From: Methanoregula sp.
GTDB lineage: Archaea > Halobacteriota > Methanomicrobia > Methanomicrobiales > Methanospirillaceae
Length of the DNA stretch: 64,000 bases
Direction: 5' to 3'
Assembly (NCBI GenBank): GCA_041645435.1
Contig: JBAZQB010000006.1
Coordinates: forward strand, 124,001-188,000
Made by a program: the position numbers and the translations under genes. This document shows, in pieces, positions 35,517 to 45,284 of the stretch. The notes under the pieces were generated by a model. The model made no database searches. It was not told where the DNA came from and saw only the letters and a list, made by a program, of their open reading frames with translations. The first letter of the stretch is position 1. Each line of letters begins with the position of its first letter.

Positions 35517-36257
35517 ATGACTCCCAATACCGAGTGGAAAAAGGTTGCAGCCTCCCTGATCGCAGCGGTCGTTTTTGCGTTTATCTGCCTCATATCATAT
35601 ACTTCCATTGACGGGATGAGCGGCGGGTACGCCCTTGCATTTGTCTCGTTCTTCCTTGCGATCAGCAGTATTGCAGTCGCCCTGCTGTTTTTCCACCGGG
35701 CGCGGGTGATGGATGCGATCCTGACCGATCCCTCCCCACTCGCTCACTGGACCTACCCGGAGGATATGATCCGTGCAAGCGTGGAGCGAGAATTCCGGGA
35801 ATACAAGGAGCGGAACCGGGCAATGTTCATTATCATCGGCGGGATGCTTGTGGTTGCAGCCCTTGTCTTTTTGATCTTTGTTGGTGAGGGTGGTCCTGAG
35901 ACTGCTCTCTTCCTGCTGGCCTTCGCTGTATTCCTGTTCATTATTTCCCGGGTCATGCCCGGGATTGAACGGCAGCGGGCGATGAGCTCTTCACAGGGTG
36001 CGTTTATCACCCGTGCCGGGATCATCTACGAAGGGGCGGTCTATCCGTTCCGCTCATTCCTGATGTGGAGGGATGGGATCCTGTTTCGTAAGGCCGACAA
36101 AAAGAAACCCGCGATGATTATTTTCTCATTCAGCCAGCTGGTCGGCCGCTTTATTGTCCAGCCGTTTGATATCGCAATTCCCGTGCCCGCAGGAGAAGAA
36201 GAAAATGCAATACGGATTGTCCGGGAACTGGGCGGCGATGTTCCTGATGACATTTAA
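35517..36257 (+). CDS. Membrane protein of unknown function
   Basis: A 246-residue protein with four predicted membrane helices in two pairs (residues 9-30 and 36-58; about 102-122 and 126-145). Between the pairs is a ~40-residue amphipathic loop, and after the last helix a ~95-residue soluble domain (from GIERQRAMSSSQGAFITRAG) that may form a PH-like beta fold. No family name comes to mind. The gene stands alone; the 25-bp repeat array ends 140 bases upstream. The ATG at 35517 has no strong ribosome-binding site. Confidence 0.7.
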   Translation: MTPNTEWKKVAASLIAAVVFAFICLISYTSIDGMSGGYALAFVSFFLAISSIAVALLFFHRARVMDAILTDPSPLAHWTYPEDMIRASVEREFREYKERNRAMFIIIGGMLVVAALVFLIFVGEGGPETALFLLAFAVFLFIISRVMPGIERQRAMSSSQGAFITRAGIIYEGAVYPFRSFLMWRDGILFRKADKKKPAMIIFSFSQLVGRFIVQPFDIAIPVPAGEEENAIRIVRELGGDVPDDI

Positions 36258-36288
36258 GCAACCGGATTTTCCGGTAAAAAAAAGATAA

Positions 36289-36678
36289 TCACTCCGGCGC
36301 AAACTTCGTGCCGTAGTGGATGATACCGCTCTCGCCATCGGTGGCGATCCTGCGGAAGATGCTTTTTACCCGCATGCCGATCTTTGCTTCGCTGGGGTCG
36401 CAGACAACCTGTGAGGTCATCTGGGGGCCTTCATCGAGTTTGATGATGGCAAGCACGTACGGCCCGTGCGAGGCGAACTGGTCGGGTGCAGTCTGGATGA
36501 TCGTGAACGTGACCACGGTCCCCTTTCCGGCAAACTTGTGGTCCACGATCTTTCCTTCCCTGCGGCAGTCCGGACAGAAAGTCCTCGGGGGGAAGAAGTG
36601 GCGGTTGCAGGTCTCGCACTTTGTCCCGATCAGGTTGTAGCGCTGGGGGATCTTTCGCCAGAATCGTGCTACGGTCAT
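36289..36678 (-). CDS. DUF35 Zn-ribbon/OB-fold protein of the acetoacetyl-CoA complex
   Basis: A 129-residue protein with a rubredoxin-like zinc ribbon (CETC...CPDC, at about residues 22-40) and a C-terminal OB fold, as in DUF35 proteins. In archaea this protein bridges thiolase and HMG-CoA synthase and lets the thermodynamically poor thiolase step be pulled by channelling acetoacetyl-CoA. The ATG at 36678 is 1 base from the thiolase stop codon. An in-frame extension to 36732 would lie within thiolase and is rejected. Confidence 0.9.
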   Translation of the reverse strand: MTVARFWRKIPQRYNLIGTKCETCNRHFFPPRTFCPDCRREGKIVDHKFAGKGTVVTFTIIQTAPDQFASHGPYVLAIIKLDEGPQMTSQVVCDPSEAKIGMRVKSIFRRIATDGESGIIHYGTKFAPE

Positions 36679-36679
36679 T

Positions 36680-37846
36680 TCAGACCCTCCCGAGGATGTG
36701 GACCGCAACCGTGGCACCGGTACCGCCAACATTGTGGGTCATGCCGATCTTTGCGCCATCGATCTGGCGTTTGCCCGCGGTGCCGCGAAGCTGCTGGACG
36801 ATCTCGCACACCTGCTTGATGCCGGTAGCCCCGACCGGGTGACCGCAGGCCTTGAGGCCGCCGCTGGTGTTGACCGGGATCCTGCCGCCAAGGGCGGTTT
36901 CGCCATCTGCGGTGAACTTACCAGCCGTGCCCTTCCTGCAGAACCCGAGGTCCTCGATGGCACAGATCTCTGCGATCGAGAAACAGTCGTGCACCTCGAC
37001 CATGTTGATATCCTTGTGCGTCAGTTTTGCCATCTTAAAGGCCCGCTGGCCTGCAGCAACCGTCGCGTCCAGCGTCGAGATGTCCCGGCGGTCGTGGAGG
37101 GCGATGGAGTCGCTTGCCTGTGCGGTTGCAAGAACCTTGATCGGGGTGTCGGTGAATTCACGGGCACGGTCGAGCGGTGCGAGGATGACTGCCGCTGCCC
37201 CGTCCGTTATAGGTGAGCAGTCAAAAAGCCGGAGAGGTTCGGCGACCATGGTGGATTTCAGCACAGTGTCGAGCGTGATCTCCTGCTGGTACTGGGCAAT
37301 GGGGTTGCGGGCACCGTTGTAGTGGTTCTTCACGGCGACCTGTGCCAGCTGCTCGCGTGTCATGGAGTACTTGTGCATGTAGTCCCGGGCAATCATCGCG
37401 TAGAGCCCGGGAAATGTCGCTCCGACAAACCCTTCCCATTCGCGGTCCGCAGCGCCGGCAAGAGCATCGGTGGTTGCGCCCGGCTCCACATCGGTCATCT
37501 TCTCGACACCTGCTGCAACCACGATGTCTTCCATGCCACTGGCAACGGCGATGACCGCCTGCCGGAAGGCAAGCCCGCCTGATGCACACGCGGCTTCGAC
37601 CCGTGTTGACGGGATGTGGCGTGTTGCCATTCCCGCGTAATCTGCAATCAGGGCACCGATGTGTTCCTGCTCGATAAAACGGCCGGCACTCATGTTGCCG
37701 ACATACATCGCGTCGATCTTCTCACCAGATAGCTGGGCATCTGCAAGGGCAAGGGCCCCTGCCTCCACAAACATATCCCGGAAAGATTCCGACCATTTCT
37801 CACCGAACCGGGTGCAGCCTATACCAATCACTGCCACGTCTCTCAT
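36680..37846 (-). CDS. Acetyl-CoA C-acetyltransferase (archaeal thiolase)
   Basis: A 388-residue thiolase that condenses two acetyl-CoA to acetoacetyl-CoA, the first mevalonate-pathway step. The nucleophile is Cys87 in VEAACASGG. The second active-site block [13 protein letters not shown] and CGHPVGATG near the C-terminus are both present. It is of the archaeal type that works in a complex with DUF35 and HMG-CoA synthase, its neighbours on both sides. The ATG overlaps the end of the HMG-CoA synthase gene by 4 bases. Confidence 0.93.
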   Translation of the reverse strand: MRDVAVIGIGCTRFGEKWSESFRDMFVEAGALALADAQLSGEKIDAMYVGNMSAGRFIEQEHIGALIADYAGMATRHIPSTRVEAACASGGLAFRQAVIAVASGMEDIVVAAGVEKMTDVEPGATTDALAGAADREWEGFVGATFPGLYAMIARDYMHKYSMTREQLAQVAVKNHYNGARNPIAQYQQEITLDTVLKSTMVAEPLRLFDCSPITDGAAAVILAPLDRAREFTDTPIKVLATAQASDSIALHDRRDISTLDATVAAGQRAFKMAKLTHKDINMVEVHDCFSIAEICAIEDLGFCRKGTAGKFTADGETALGGRIPVNTSGGLKACGHPVGATGIKQVCEIVQQLRGTAGKRQIDGAKIGMTHNVGGTGATVAVHILGRV

Positions 37847-38895
37847 GATTGCATCACCAGCTTCCCCTTGTGCTGGGCATAGCGTGCATAATCCAGGTAG
37901 ATGGGATTTTTGAGCTGCTGCTCCACGCCCGGTGCAGCGTCGCGCCGGAATGCATCCGACAGGATTGCATCGGTCACTTCAATATCAAAGGCATCGCTGC
38001 CTGCTCCGGACCCGAACGAGCAGACGAAGATCGTATCGCCCGGCTTTGCGATGTCAAGCGTTGCTGCAAGGCCAACGGGTGACGCGCCGGAGTAGGTATT
38101 GCCGAGGCGCGGTACCACGAGGCCCGGCTTGATCTGTTCTGTAGTGAACCCGAGGTCCTTTGCTGCTTTCTGCGGGAACTTCGCGTTGGGCTGGTGGAAG
38201 ACCGCGTAGGTGAAATCTTTCGGGGTCTTCTTGGTCTGCTCCAGGAGGAGGTTGCTTGCCCCTTTGACGTGCTTGAAGTACCCGGGATCGCCGGTGAACC
38301 GTCCGCCGTGGCGGGGGTAATCCTGTCCCTCGCGGCGCCAGAAATCCGGCGTGTCGGTGGTGAACGAGCAGGTGTGGTGGATTGTTGCGATCGGGTCGTC
38401 GTTTCCGATCACATAGGCCGCACCCCCCGCTGCCGCAGTGTACTCGAGCGCATCGCCCGGTGCACCCTGCGAGACATCGGAACCGATGGCAAGGCCGTAG
38501 GGGATCATTTTGCTCTTGACAAGGCCCATACAGGTCTGGATCGCAGCGGTCCCTGCCTTGCAGGCGAACTCAAAATCAGCTGCGGTCATATTCGGGGTTG
38601 CTCCGATGGCTTCGCCGACCGTACATGCAGTAGGTTTCACCGCATACGGGTGCGACTCGCTGCCCACGTATACAGCCCCGATATCTTTCGGGTCAACATG
38701 CCGGCGCAGGAGTGCGTTCCTTGCCGCTTCGACAGCGATCGTTGCTGCGTCTTCATCAAGGTCGGGAACGGACTTTTCAAAAACGCCCAGTCCCCCGGTG
38801 ATGTCTGCGGCATTTGCGCCCCAGACCCGGGCAATCTCTTCGACCTTGATACGATATCTCGGTATATACACACCGTAGGTAATGATGCCTACCAT
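37843..38895 (-). CDS. HMG-CoA synthase, archaeal type
   Basis: A 350-residue enzyme joining acetoacetyl-CoA and acetyl-CoA into HMG-CoA. The family start [16 protein letters not shown] is typical. The nucleophile is Cys112 in [13 protein letters not shown], and [11 protein letters not shown] carries the active-site histidine. Gene order XRE regulator, HMG-CoA synthase, thiolase, DUF35 is the standard archaeal mevalonate-entry operon. It overlaps the regulator gene by 7 bases and thiolase by 4. Confidence 0.95.
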   Translation of the reverse strand: MVGIITYGVYIPRYRIKVEEIARVWGANAADITGGLGVFEKSVPDLDEDAATIAVEAARNALLRRHVDPKDIGAVYVGSESHPYAVKPTACTVGEAIGATPNMTAADFEFACKAGTAAIQTCMGLVKSKMIPYGLAIGSDVSQGAPGDALEYTAAAGGAAYVIGNDDPIATIHHTCSFTTDTPDFWRREGQDYPRHGGRFTGDPGYFKHVKGASNLLLEQTKKTPKDFTYAVFHQPNAKFPQKAAKDLGFTTEQIKPGLVVPRLGNTYSGASPVGLAATLDIAKPGDTIFVCSFGSGAGSDAFDIEVTDAILSDAFRRDAAPGVEQQLKNPIYLDYARYAQHKGKLVMQS

Positions 38896-39599
38896 TCTTT
38901 GTCCCTCAGAGTACTCACGATTTCATCTACATCCATACTCGTACACATCACCGTGATGCGATCGCGCTCCGCCATTTTTTCCACGATTGGGTGGACATCT
39001 GAGGCTTCTATGCCCTGCAGCACCACGCATCGCGGTTTGAACGGTGTCACCCGGATCGCAACCATCGGTGATTTCCCGGTCGAGACATTGGTAAAGACCA
39101 GCGCCCGTTCCGTGCTCCAGCCATAGATGCGATTGAACTCTTCGGAAGTGAGTTGCATGATCGCATTGAGGCTGTTGACCACGGTATAGCCAAAGATGGT
39201 CTGGTCTATGGATCCCCAGAGTAATGTGCACCCGATCGCATCTGAAAAATCCTTCAGCGGGACGGGTGAACCGTATTCGTGGAGATCATAGATCACATCA
39301 TCGTCAACTGCCGAAAAGAGCATGGTAGAGTATTTTTCAATGTGTTTACCGCCGGTCTCCTCATCGGTGGTGAGGAGCGTGTCGACAATCTTGCCGACAA
39401 CGGCGGTTCCGGGGCTTTTTCTCCGTCCGCTCTCGTAATCACTGATCACGGACGGTGAGACGCCCAGGCGTTCTGATAAGACGCCGGGTGCGATCTCGAA
39501 GTTCATGCGCCATTTTTTGAGCGCATGCCCCGGTGAGTCCGACAGCGTAATCTCGCCAGCCATCTTCTCAGCGAGCTGGTTCCGCTTTCCGGATTTCAT
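38889..39599 (-). CDS. XRE-family regulator at the head of the mevalonate operon
   Basis: A 236-residue protein with a Cro/C1-type helix-turn-helix at about residues 35-75 ([20 protein letters not shown]) and a C-terminal ~150-residue domain that may sense a ligand. Such proteins are regularly the first gene before HMG-CoA synthase in methanogens, so control of this operon is likely but not shown. An in-frame TTG lies 6 bases upstream of the ATG at 39599. The 124-base divergent gap to ribK is where its operator would be expected. Confidence 0.85.
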   Translation of the reverse strand: MKSGKRNQLAEKMAGEITLSDSPGHALKKWRMNFEIAPGVLSERLGVSPSVISDYESGRRKSPGTAVVGKIVDTLLTTDEETGGKHIEKYSTMLFSAVDDDVIYDLHEYGSPVPLKDFSDAIGCTLLWGSIDQTIFGYTVVNSLNAIMQLTSEEFNRIYGWSTERALVFTNVSTGKSPMVAIRVTPFKPRCVVLQGIEASDVHPIVEKMAERDRITVMCTSMDVDEIVSTLRDKEW

Positions 39600-39723
39600 G
39601 CTCAATTAGATTCACTCATAGTGTTAAATAATTAACGAACGTGCTTTCGACAGTGAACGAACCACGACGGAGGATTTCTCCGGGGGCAACCCATAAATAA
39701 GAAGCAACTCAATTTTGATAAGC

Positions 39724-40389
39724 ATGATACCCGCTGAGGATCTCCAGTGTCTCAAGGCCATTGCACTGCGTGGCGGTTGCAAGGGCCCGGTCTTTGTCTC
39801 AACGCAGAGCATCGGCACGATGCTTGCGATCAGCCAGCAGACTGCATCACGACGGTTGAAAGGGCTTGAAACCCAGGGACTCATCACCCGGACCCTTGCT
39901 GCCGATGGCCAGCATGTCACTCTCACCAGGCACGGCGAGGATGAGCTGCGCCGTGAACACCAGGAATATTTACGAATCTTTTCTGAGGGCGGCAAGACCT
40001 ATGTTCTGAATGGTGCAGTCATATCTGGGATTGGCGAAGGCAAGTATTACATGAGCCTTGCCAGCTACAAGGAACAGTTCAAAACCCATCTCGGGTTCGA
40101 ACCCTATCCCGGCACGCTCAACATCCGCCTCTCCCATTCCAGCATCCCGGTCAGGAAGAAGATCGATGCGCTGGAGTGGACCCGGATCAAGGGTTTTTCA
40201 ACAGACGGCCGGACCTTCGGCGATGCGAAATGCATTCCCTGCCGGATCGGCACCATCTCCTGCGGCATTGTCGTGCCCGGCAGGACCCACTACCCCGAGG
40301 ATATCATTGAAGTGATTGCCCCGATGGCGCTGCGCCGGAAACTGGGTGTTGAGGATTCTGACAGTGTCAGTGTTGAGGTGGGGCCGTGA
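39724..40389 (+). CDS. ribK: CTP-dependent riboflavin kinase with N-terminal HTH
   Basis: A 221-residue archaeal enzyme that makes FMN from riboflavin with CTP. Residues 1-85 form a winged helix-turn-helix (TMLAISQQTASRRLKGLETQ). Residues ~95-221 are the kinase (GIGEGKYYMSL, PYPGTLNIRLS, and a CRIGTISCGIVVPGRTHY block). The HTH suggests that it may also act as a regulator of riboflavin genes, a combined role proposed for such fusions. The ATG at 39724 lies about 30 bases after CCATAAATAAG, a likely TATA box. Its TGA overlaps the ribB ATG. Confidence 0.93.
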   Translation: MIPAEDLQCLKAIALRGGCKGPVFVSTQSIGTMLAISQQTASRRLKGLETQGLITRTLAADGQHVTLTRHGEDELRREHQEYLRIFSEGGKTYVLNGAVISGIGEGKYYMSLASYKEQFKTHLGFEPYPGTLNIRLSHSSIPVRKKIDALEWTRIKGFSTDGRTFGDAKCIPCRIGTISCGIVVPGRTHYPEDIIEVIAPMALRRKLGVEDSDSVSVEVGP

Positions 40390-41066
40390 TGGATGAGGCG
40401 CTTGCAGCGCTCCGTGACGGGAAGTTTATCCTGCTTTACGATTTCGATGACCGGGAAGGTGAAACCGATTTTGCAATCCGCTCCGATGCGGTCACGCCAA
40501 AGCATATCCTCCAGATGCGCAAGGATGGCGGCGGGCTGATCTGCACGGCAGTCCACCCGATCGCAGCCCAGCGTCTTGGCCTCCCGTTTGCCAGCGATGC
40601 CCTCCGTGCGATTGCGGTTGCGGAACGGGAAGGCGACATTCCCTACGACCGGAAGAACCACTCCTCGTTCTCGCTCTGGGTGAACCACCGCAATACATTC
40701 ACGGGCATCACCGATCGTGACCGTACCCTGACGGTTAACGCGATCGCGGAACAGGTGAAACGGGCACTCAACGGCGGCAACGTGAGTTTCCACGAAACGT
40801 TCCGTACCCCGGGACATATGGCCCTTCTCCGGGCAGCAGACGGACTTCTCGATGTGAGGAAAGGCCAGACTGAACTCTCGATCGCCATGGCCCAGATGGC
40901 GGGGATCACGCCTGCGGTCACCATCTGCGAGATGCTGGATGATGAGTCCGGCTACGCGCTCTCAAAGGCGGATGCAAAACTCTATGCGAGGAAGCACGGG
41001 CTCGTGTTTGTTGAAGGGCCGGAAGTGCTGGAGCGGTGGGAGAAGGACAAGGTCGGGAAAAAATAG
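40389..41066 (+). CDS. ribB: 3,4-dihydroxy-2-butanone 4-phosphate synthase
   Basis: A 225-residue enzyme turning ribulose 5-phosphate into the four-carbon precursor of riboflavin. The signature DDREGETDF holds the acidic metal-binding loop, and NHSSFSLWVNHR and TPGHMALLR supply further substrate contacts. It overlaps ribK by one base (TGATG), so the two riboflavin genes form one unit. A GTG three bases upstream could also serve as start. No GTP cyclohydrolase II domain is attached, as usual in archaea. Confidence 0.93.
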   Translation: MDEALAALRDGKFILLYDFDDREGETDFAIRSDAVTPKHILQMRKDGGGLICTAVHPIAAQRLGLPFASDALRAIAVAEREGDIPYDRKNHSSFSLWVNHRNTFTGITDRDRTLTVNAIAEQVKRALNGGNVSFHETFRTPGHMALLRAADGLLDVRKGQTELSIAMAQMAGITPAVTICEMLDDESGYALSKADAKLYARKHGLVFVEGPEVLERWEKDKVGKK

Positions 41067-41083
41067 AATTTTCTTTTTTTTAC
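41064..41083 (+). terminator. T-run after ribB
   Basis: The ribB stop is followed by AGAATTTTCTTTTTTTTACAA (about 41066-41083), a T-run typical of archaeal termination. The next gene, on the opposite strand, ends 65 bases later. Confidence 0.5.
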
Positions 41084-41147
41084 AAGCGATACAATCAATT
41101 TTACCTATCCGGCAACCTGAAGATCAAATTTTTAATGCCAATATCTG

Positions 41148-41906
41148 TCAGGCTTTTCCCTGGATCATCCGTGTAACCTGCTCGCGGATCCGGATAAATG
41201 CAGGATCTGCCGGATCCCTGGGATAGGGGAGATCGATCTGCAGGATATCAGACACAACCGCCGGCCTCCCGGAGAGAATGACAATCCGGTCCGCGAGATA
41301 GATCGCCTCCTCCGGGTTATGCGTGACCATGAGAAAGGTGGTCTTTAAGTCCTGCCGTATTCTCAAGACCTCATCCTCCAGTTCCCGCCGTGTGAATGTG
41401 TCGAGCGCAGAGAACGGCTCATCCATGAGGAGGACAGAGGGTTTGATGGCCAGCGCCCGGGCAACCGAAGCCCGCTGCTTCATCCCGCCGGATAGCTGGT
41501 GAGGGTAGGAGAGTGCAAACGCGTTTAAGTGGGTGAGATCCAGAAGCGATTCCGCCCGCTTCCCGATCTCCTCTTCTGCCAGATTTTGCACGGAAAGCCG
41601 CAGGCCGTACACGATGTTCTCATAGACCGTGAGCCACGGGAAGAGGGCGTGGTCCTGGAAGACCATGGCTGCTGACGGCTTCCCGTCTTTGTTACCGGAT
41701 GTCTGGTCGATCCTGCCTGCATCCGCATAATCGAGGCCCCCGATGATCCGGAGCAGCGTGGACTTGCCGCAACCGGATGGTCCCATTATGCAGACGATCT
41801 CCCGGGCGGCGACATCAAAGGAAACCCCGGCAAGAGCGGGACAGGACTTTTCACTGTCCCGGAACGTCTTTTTGATCCCGTCAAGGGAGAGAACCGGCTC
41901 CATCAT
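41148..41906 (-). CDS. ABC importer ATPase, nitrate/taurine family
   Basis: A 252-residue ATPase of the NitT/TauT (SsuB-like) group. Walker A is GPSGCGKST, the Q-loop lies in MVFQDHALFPWLT, the signature is LSGGMKQR, Walker B is VLLMDEPFSAL and the switch histidine is in VTHNPEEA. Last gene of a three-gene importer; its ATG overlaps the permease stop (ATGA). Substrate cannot be read from the ATPase; sulfonates, nitrate or a pyrimidine are all seen in this group. Confidence 0.9.
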   Translation of the reverse strand: MMEPVLSLDGIKKTFRDSEKSCPALAGVSFDVAAREIVCIMGPSGCGKSTLLRIIGGLDYADAGRIDQTSGNKDGKPSAAMVFQDHALFPWLTVYENIVYGLRLSVQNLAEEEIGKRAESLLDLTHLNAFALSYPHQLSGGMKQRASVARALAIKPSVLLMDEPFSALDTFTRRELEDEVLRIRQDLKTTFLMVTHNPEEAIYLADRIVILSGRPAVVSDILQIDLPYPRDPADPAFIRIREQVTRMIQGKA

Positions 41907-42688
41907 TCCCTCCCCTGCCAGCCAAAGAGCCGTTCCTGTCCTGCCCGGAAGAGAATATCCGCTCCGAGGCCTATGATGCCGATGATGATCATACCGGCGC
42001 CAATCACCTGGAGCTGGCCGAGGTTATAGGCATACATGATCAGATAACCGAGGCCGGCAGTTGTCCCGGGCAGCATCTCGGCGGCAACCACGCACATCCA
42101 AGCCACGCCGAACGAGACCCGGAGGCCGGTCCAGATCACGGGAAGTGCACCGGGAAGGATGACGGTGCGGAGCTTCTCAAAAGTGGTAGCATGGAACGTG
42201 TCCGCTACTTCGATCCACCGCAGGCGGACCCCCTGGACCCCGTCAACGGTGTTGATCAGGATCGGGAAGAACGCACCCATGCCAATGATGAAGAGGATGG
42301 AATTAAAACCGATACCGAACCATGCGATGGCAAACGGCATCCAGGCGATCGGGGGGACCGGGCGGAGTATCTGGATGGTGGGGTTGAGATATTTCTGGAC
42401 TTCTTTTGACCAGCCGATGAGGAGGCCGAGCGGGATGGCAATGGCTGCTGCACAGAGGAATCCGGTGAGAACCTCCTTGAGGCTTTGGATCGTGTTCTGG
42501 ATCAGGGACTCGCCGCCAAGAACCGGTGCAGCCGGCTGGAGCAGCACGGACAAAATTTCACCGAGCCGCGGGAGGATGTAGTTGTTCTGTATCAGGAGGG
42601 CAATGCCTTCCCAGACTATCAGGAGGATGACGATGAGTGCCAGTCCTTTGCCGTATTCACGGATACTCTGCTTCGAAATCAGTACCAT
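41903..42688 (-). CDS. ABC importer permease, nitrate/taurine family
   Basis: A 261-residue permease with six membrane helices and the coupling loop EVADTFHATTFEKLRTVILPGALP (EAA-like, with ILPGALP). It is of the BPD_transp_1 type that pairs with SsuB-like ATPases. It overlaps the binding-protein gene by 32 bases, which is more than usual but supports one transcript. The predicted start MVLISKQSIREYGKG lacks a clear alternative. Confidence 0.88.
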   Translation of the reverse strand: MVLISKQSIREYGKGLALIVILLIVWEGIALLIQNNYILPRLGEILSVLLQPAAPVLGGESLIQNTIQSLKEVLTGFLCAAAIAIPLGLLIGWSKEVQKYLNPTIQILRPVPPIAWMPFAIAWFGIGFNSILFIIGMGAFFPILINTVDGVQGVRLRWIEVADTFHATTFEKLRTVILPGALPVIWTGLRVSFGVAWMCVVAAEMLPGTTAGLGYLIMYAYNLGQLQVIGAGMIIIGIIGLGADILFRAGQERLFGWQGRE

Positions 42689-43877
42689 AGAATTTCACCG
42701 AAATATTCTCATATGCAAACGCTTCGCGTACCATGTCTTCCTGGATCGAGCTCTGGACTGTGGCAATAACCACGGGTCTGCCGGCAGCAGAGCGGCCTTT
42801 CACCCACGTGACAAAGCCCGTCCAGTTATTGCAGGGTGCCCCGTTGCCGACAACCAGCCCGGAACCCCCGGTATTGATAGACTGGATGATGGATGATGGG
42901 TTTCCGAGGCCGATCTGCTGTTCTGCCGGGACAGATCCCACAAAGGCACCATCAAGGGCCTTCTGGCCGATAGTGGTCATGATACCCCCACCGGACTGGC
43001 CGGGGATGAGGTTGACATGGGCAAACGTTTTCCCCTGCACAAACAGCGTGCAGGAGACCGGGCGGGAGGCTTCCGGATCATCGGGGACAAGGCAGAAGCC
43101 GTACCGGTCGCAGAAATACGCAGAATCCTTGACCATGACATAGAGGGGGGCATAATTATCGGTTGAAGGGATATAGCCGAGCCTGAGATTCGGCACGTCC
43201 ATGTCCGCTACGGGTACAGATGAATTCGTCAGGTACTGCGCCCCCTGGCGTGCAACGGCAGCGTTCATCATCGACAAGGGGTTGTACGTGCTGTTCGGTG
43301 TCTTACCGATAATGCTCTGTACAATACCGGATTCGGGGGGGTCTGCACTCGCCGTGAAGACAATGTTGGCAAAGGCGTGCTTCTCGACATCGAGCGGCTG
43401 AAGCGACCCCACGGGTGTCAGGATCGGGTTCTTTCCATAGACCCAGGCCGCGGTGATATTCTCTGCCAGTGCCGGGTCCTCCCGGGTACGGTTTATCGCT
43501 GCCGTGGTGAGGGCGGAGAAGAGGGCAGAGGTATTCGGATTGTTTTTGATGAAATCGTTCCGCAGTACCATTACATTGATAGCTTCGTTATTCCATTTTC
43601 CCGGGGGAGGGAGATCGGATGGGACCGCGATACATTTTCCGATGCCGGAGAGCTCTGCATTCGAGACCACCGGCTCCCAGATCAGGAATGCATCGATCTG
43701 GCCGGTATTGAGCAGCTGGCCCATTGAGCCGGTGGATGCATATAACAGATACACGGACGGGCGATCATCGATGGGTTGGACAAGCCCGGGCACAGTACTG
43801 TAATAGAGCAGAAAGATCAGAGATACCAGAATACATCCCATGATGATGAGCCACTGGAACGGCGTGAGTCGCTGCAT
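42657..43877 (-). CDS. Membrane-anchored substrate-binding protein with permuted lobes
   Basis: A 406-residue NMT1/SsuA-like binding protein anchored by an N-terminal helix (residues 8-27). The lobes are in reversed order. Residues ~40-220 match the C-terminal part of the family (MGQLLNTGQIDAFLIWEP, then NVMVLRNDFIKNNP). Residues ~228-406 match the normal N-terminal part (NLRLGYIPSTDNYAPLYVMV, then a VQSSIQEDMVREAF block). The frame stays open for 325 codons upstream, antisense to the peptidase gene; ATG 43877 is preferred because it begins at the membrane anchor. A TATA-like CATATATATCC lies 35-40 bases upstream on the minus strand. Confidence 0.85.
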   Translation of the reverse strand: MQRLTPFQWLIIMGCILVSLIFLLYYSTVPGLVQPIDDRPSVYLLYASTGSMGQLLNTGQIDAFLIWEPVVSNAELSGIGKCIAVPSDLPPPGKWNNEAINVMVLRNDFIKNNPNTSALFSALTTAAINRTREDPALAENITAAWVYGKNPILTPVGSLQPLDVEKHAFANIVFTASADPPESGIVQSIIGKTPNSTYNPLSMMNAAVARQGAQYLTNSSVPVADMDVPNLRLGYIPSTDNYAPLYVMVKDSAYFCDRYGFCLVPDDPEASRPVSCTLFVQGKTFAHVNLIPGQSGGGIMTTIGQKALDGAFVGSVPAEQQIGLGNPSSIIQSINTGGSGLVVGNGAPCNNWTGFVTWVKGRSAAGRPVVIATVQSSIQEDMVREAFAYENISVKFYGTDFEAEYP

Positions 43878-44027
43878 GAATGGATCGCTATCGGATGTGT
43901 ACGAGCTCCGGATATATATGCTGACGGTTTTTTTATCGCACCGCAGGGAGAGGTGGACCTTATATTCAGCCGCCCCCTGCGCCATTTCATTATTCTTATT
44001 AGCTTTCCACCCCCAATTTTTACCAGC

Positions 44028-45212
44028 ATGAAAGTCCCGCTCACCGAACTTAAAGACCGGTTGAAACGTTTCCAGGACCGGATGGATCACACCCGTCCCG
44101 GCTGGGAACTGGCAGCCATTGTCGGCAAGATCCCCCTTTACTATTTCACGGGCACGATGCAGGACGGACTCCTTGTCATCCCGCACGATGGCGATGCCGT
44201 TTTCTGGGTCCGGCAGAGTTTCGAGCGGGCAAAGATCGAGTCGCTCTTTCCCCACATACGGGAGATGAAGAGCTACCGGGACGTGGCAGCGGGTATGGGA
44301 AATCTCCCCTCCACCGTGTATCTCGAAACGGATCTGATGCCCATTGCCCAGCTCCAGCGGCTCCAGAAGTACCTGCCGTTTACGGATGTGCAGTCCGTCG
44401 ATGAACAGGTAGCAGCGGTCAGGGCAGTGAAGAGCCGGTATGAACTCACCTTGATGGAACACGCCGGGAAAATTCACCGCCATGTGCTTGAAGACTGCAT
44501 TCCCGGGATGCTCGCGGAAGGGATCGACGAGGTCGGGCTCACCTGCGATCTCTACACCCTTATGGTGAAGGAAGGCCACCAGGGTATCATCCGGTTCGGG
44601 ATGTTCAACGAGATGCTGCTCGGCCAGATCGGGTTTGGCACGAGCTCCATTTCCCCTACCTGCGTCAATACGCCCGGCGGCATCTTCGGCATGCACCCGT
44701 CCGTCCCGCTGATGGGTTGCCGGGAACGGAAACTGAAGAAGGGCGAGCTGGTTGTTATCGATATCGGGTGCGGGTACAAGGGATACCAGACCGACAAGAC
44801 CATGACCTACATGTTCGGCAAACCGATCCCTGACGAGGCGATACGGGAGCATGAGCGATGCGTAGAAATTCAGGATCAGCTTGCAGCGCTCCTCAAACCG
44901 GGCGCCATCCCGTCAGAGATCTATGCAACCGTCATGGAGGGACTTGAACCGGAATTCCTGAACAACTTTATGGGATTCGGGAAGCACAAGGTCAAGTTCC
45001 TCGGCCACGGTATCGGGCTCTGGATCGATGAGATGCCGGTCATTGCGCAGGGATTCGATGAGCCTTTGCAGGAAGGCATGGTCTTTGCCCTCGAACCCAA
45101 GAAAGGCATCCCGAAAGTCGGGCTTGTGGGGATCGAGAACACGTTTATCGTGACACCGCAGGGTGGCCGGTCGATCACGGGCAAGAGCAAGGGGCTTGTC
45201 GAGGTATACTGA
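44028..45212 (+). CDS. M24-family Xaa-Pro peptidase
   Basis: A 394-residue metallopeptidase of the creatinase/aminopeptidase P fold. The N-terminal ~130 residues are the non-catalytic domain. The pita-bread domain has all five metal ligands: Asp245, Asp256, His327, Glu356 and Glu370. It should cleave Xaa-Pro dipeptides or N-terminal residues before proline. The frame is open upstream, but the ATG at 44028 begins the conserved domain directly. It is divergent from the ABC importer. Confidence 0.92.
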   Translation: MKVPLTELKDRLKRFQDRMDHTRPGWELAAIVGKIPLYYFTGTMQDGLLVIPHDGDAVFWVRQSFERAKIESLFPHIREMKSYRDVAAGMGNLPSTVYLETDLMPIAQLQRLQKYLPFTDVQSVDEQVAAVRAVKSRYELTLMEHAGKIHRHVLEDCIPGMLAEGIDEVGLTCDLYTLMVKEGHQGIIRFGMFNEMLLGQIGFGTSSISPTCVNTPGGIFGMHPSVPLMGCRERKLKKGELVVIDIGCGYKGYQTDKTMTYMFGKPIPDEAIREHERCVEIQDQLAALLKPGAIPSEIYATVMEGLEPEFLNNFMGFGKHKVKFLGHGIGLWIDEMPVIAQGFDEPLQEGMVFALEPKKGIPKVGLVGIENTFIVTPQGGRSITGKSKGLVEVY

Positions 45213-45284
45213 CGGTCACTTGCGTATCCAATGCAATTGGCTGTGCTGAGAGGGAGAGGATAGCTTTCTTCAGTAACTGTCCGC

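Noticed and set aside
43878..44852. 325-codon upstream extension of the ABC binding-protein frame
   Set aside because: It runs antisense to the M24 peptidase gene, has no family features, and the ATG at 43877 begins directly at the membrane anchor.
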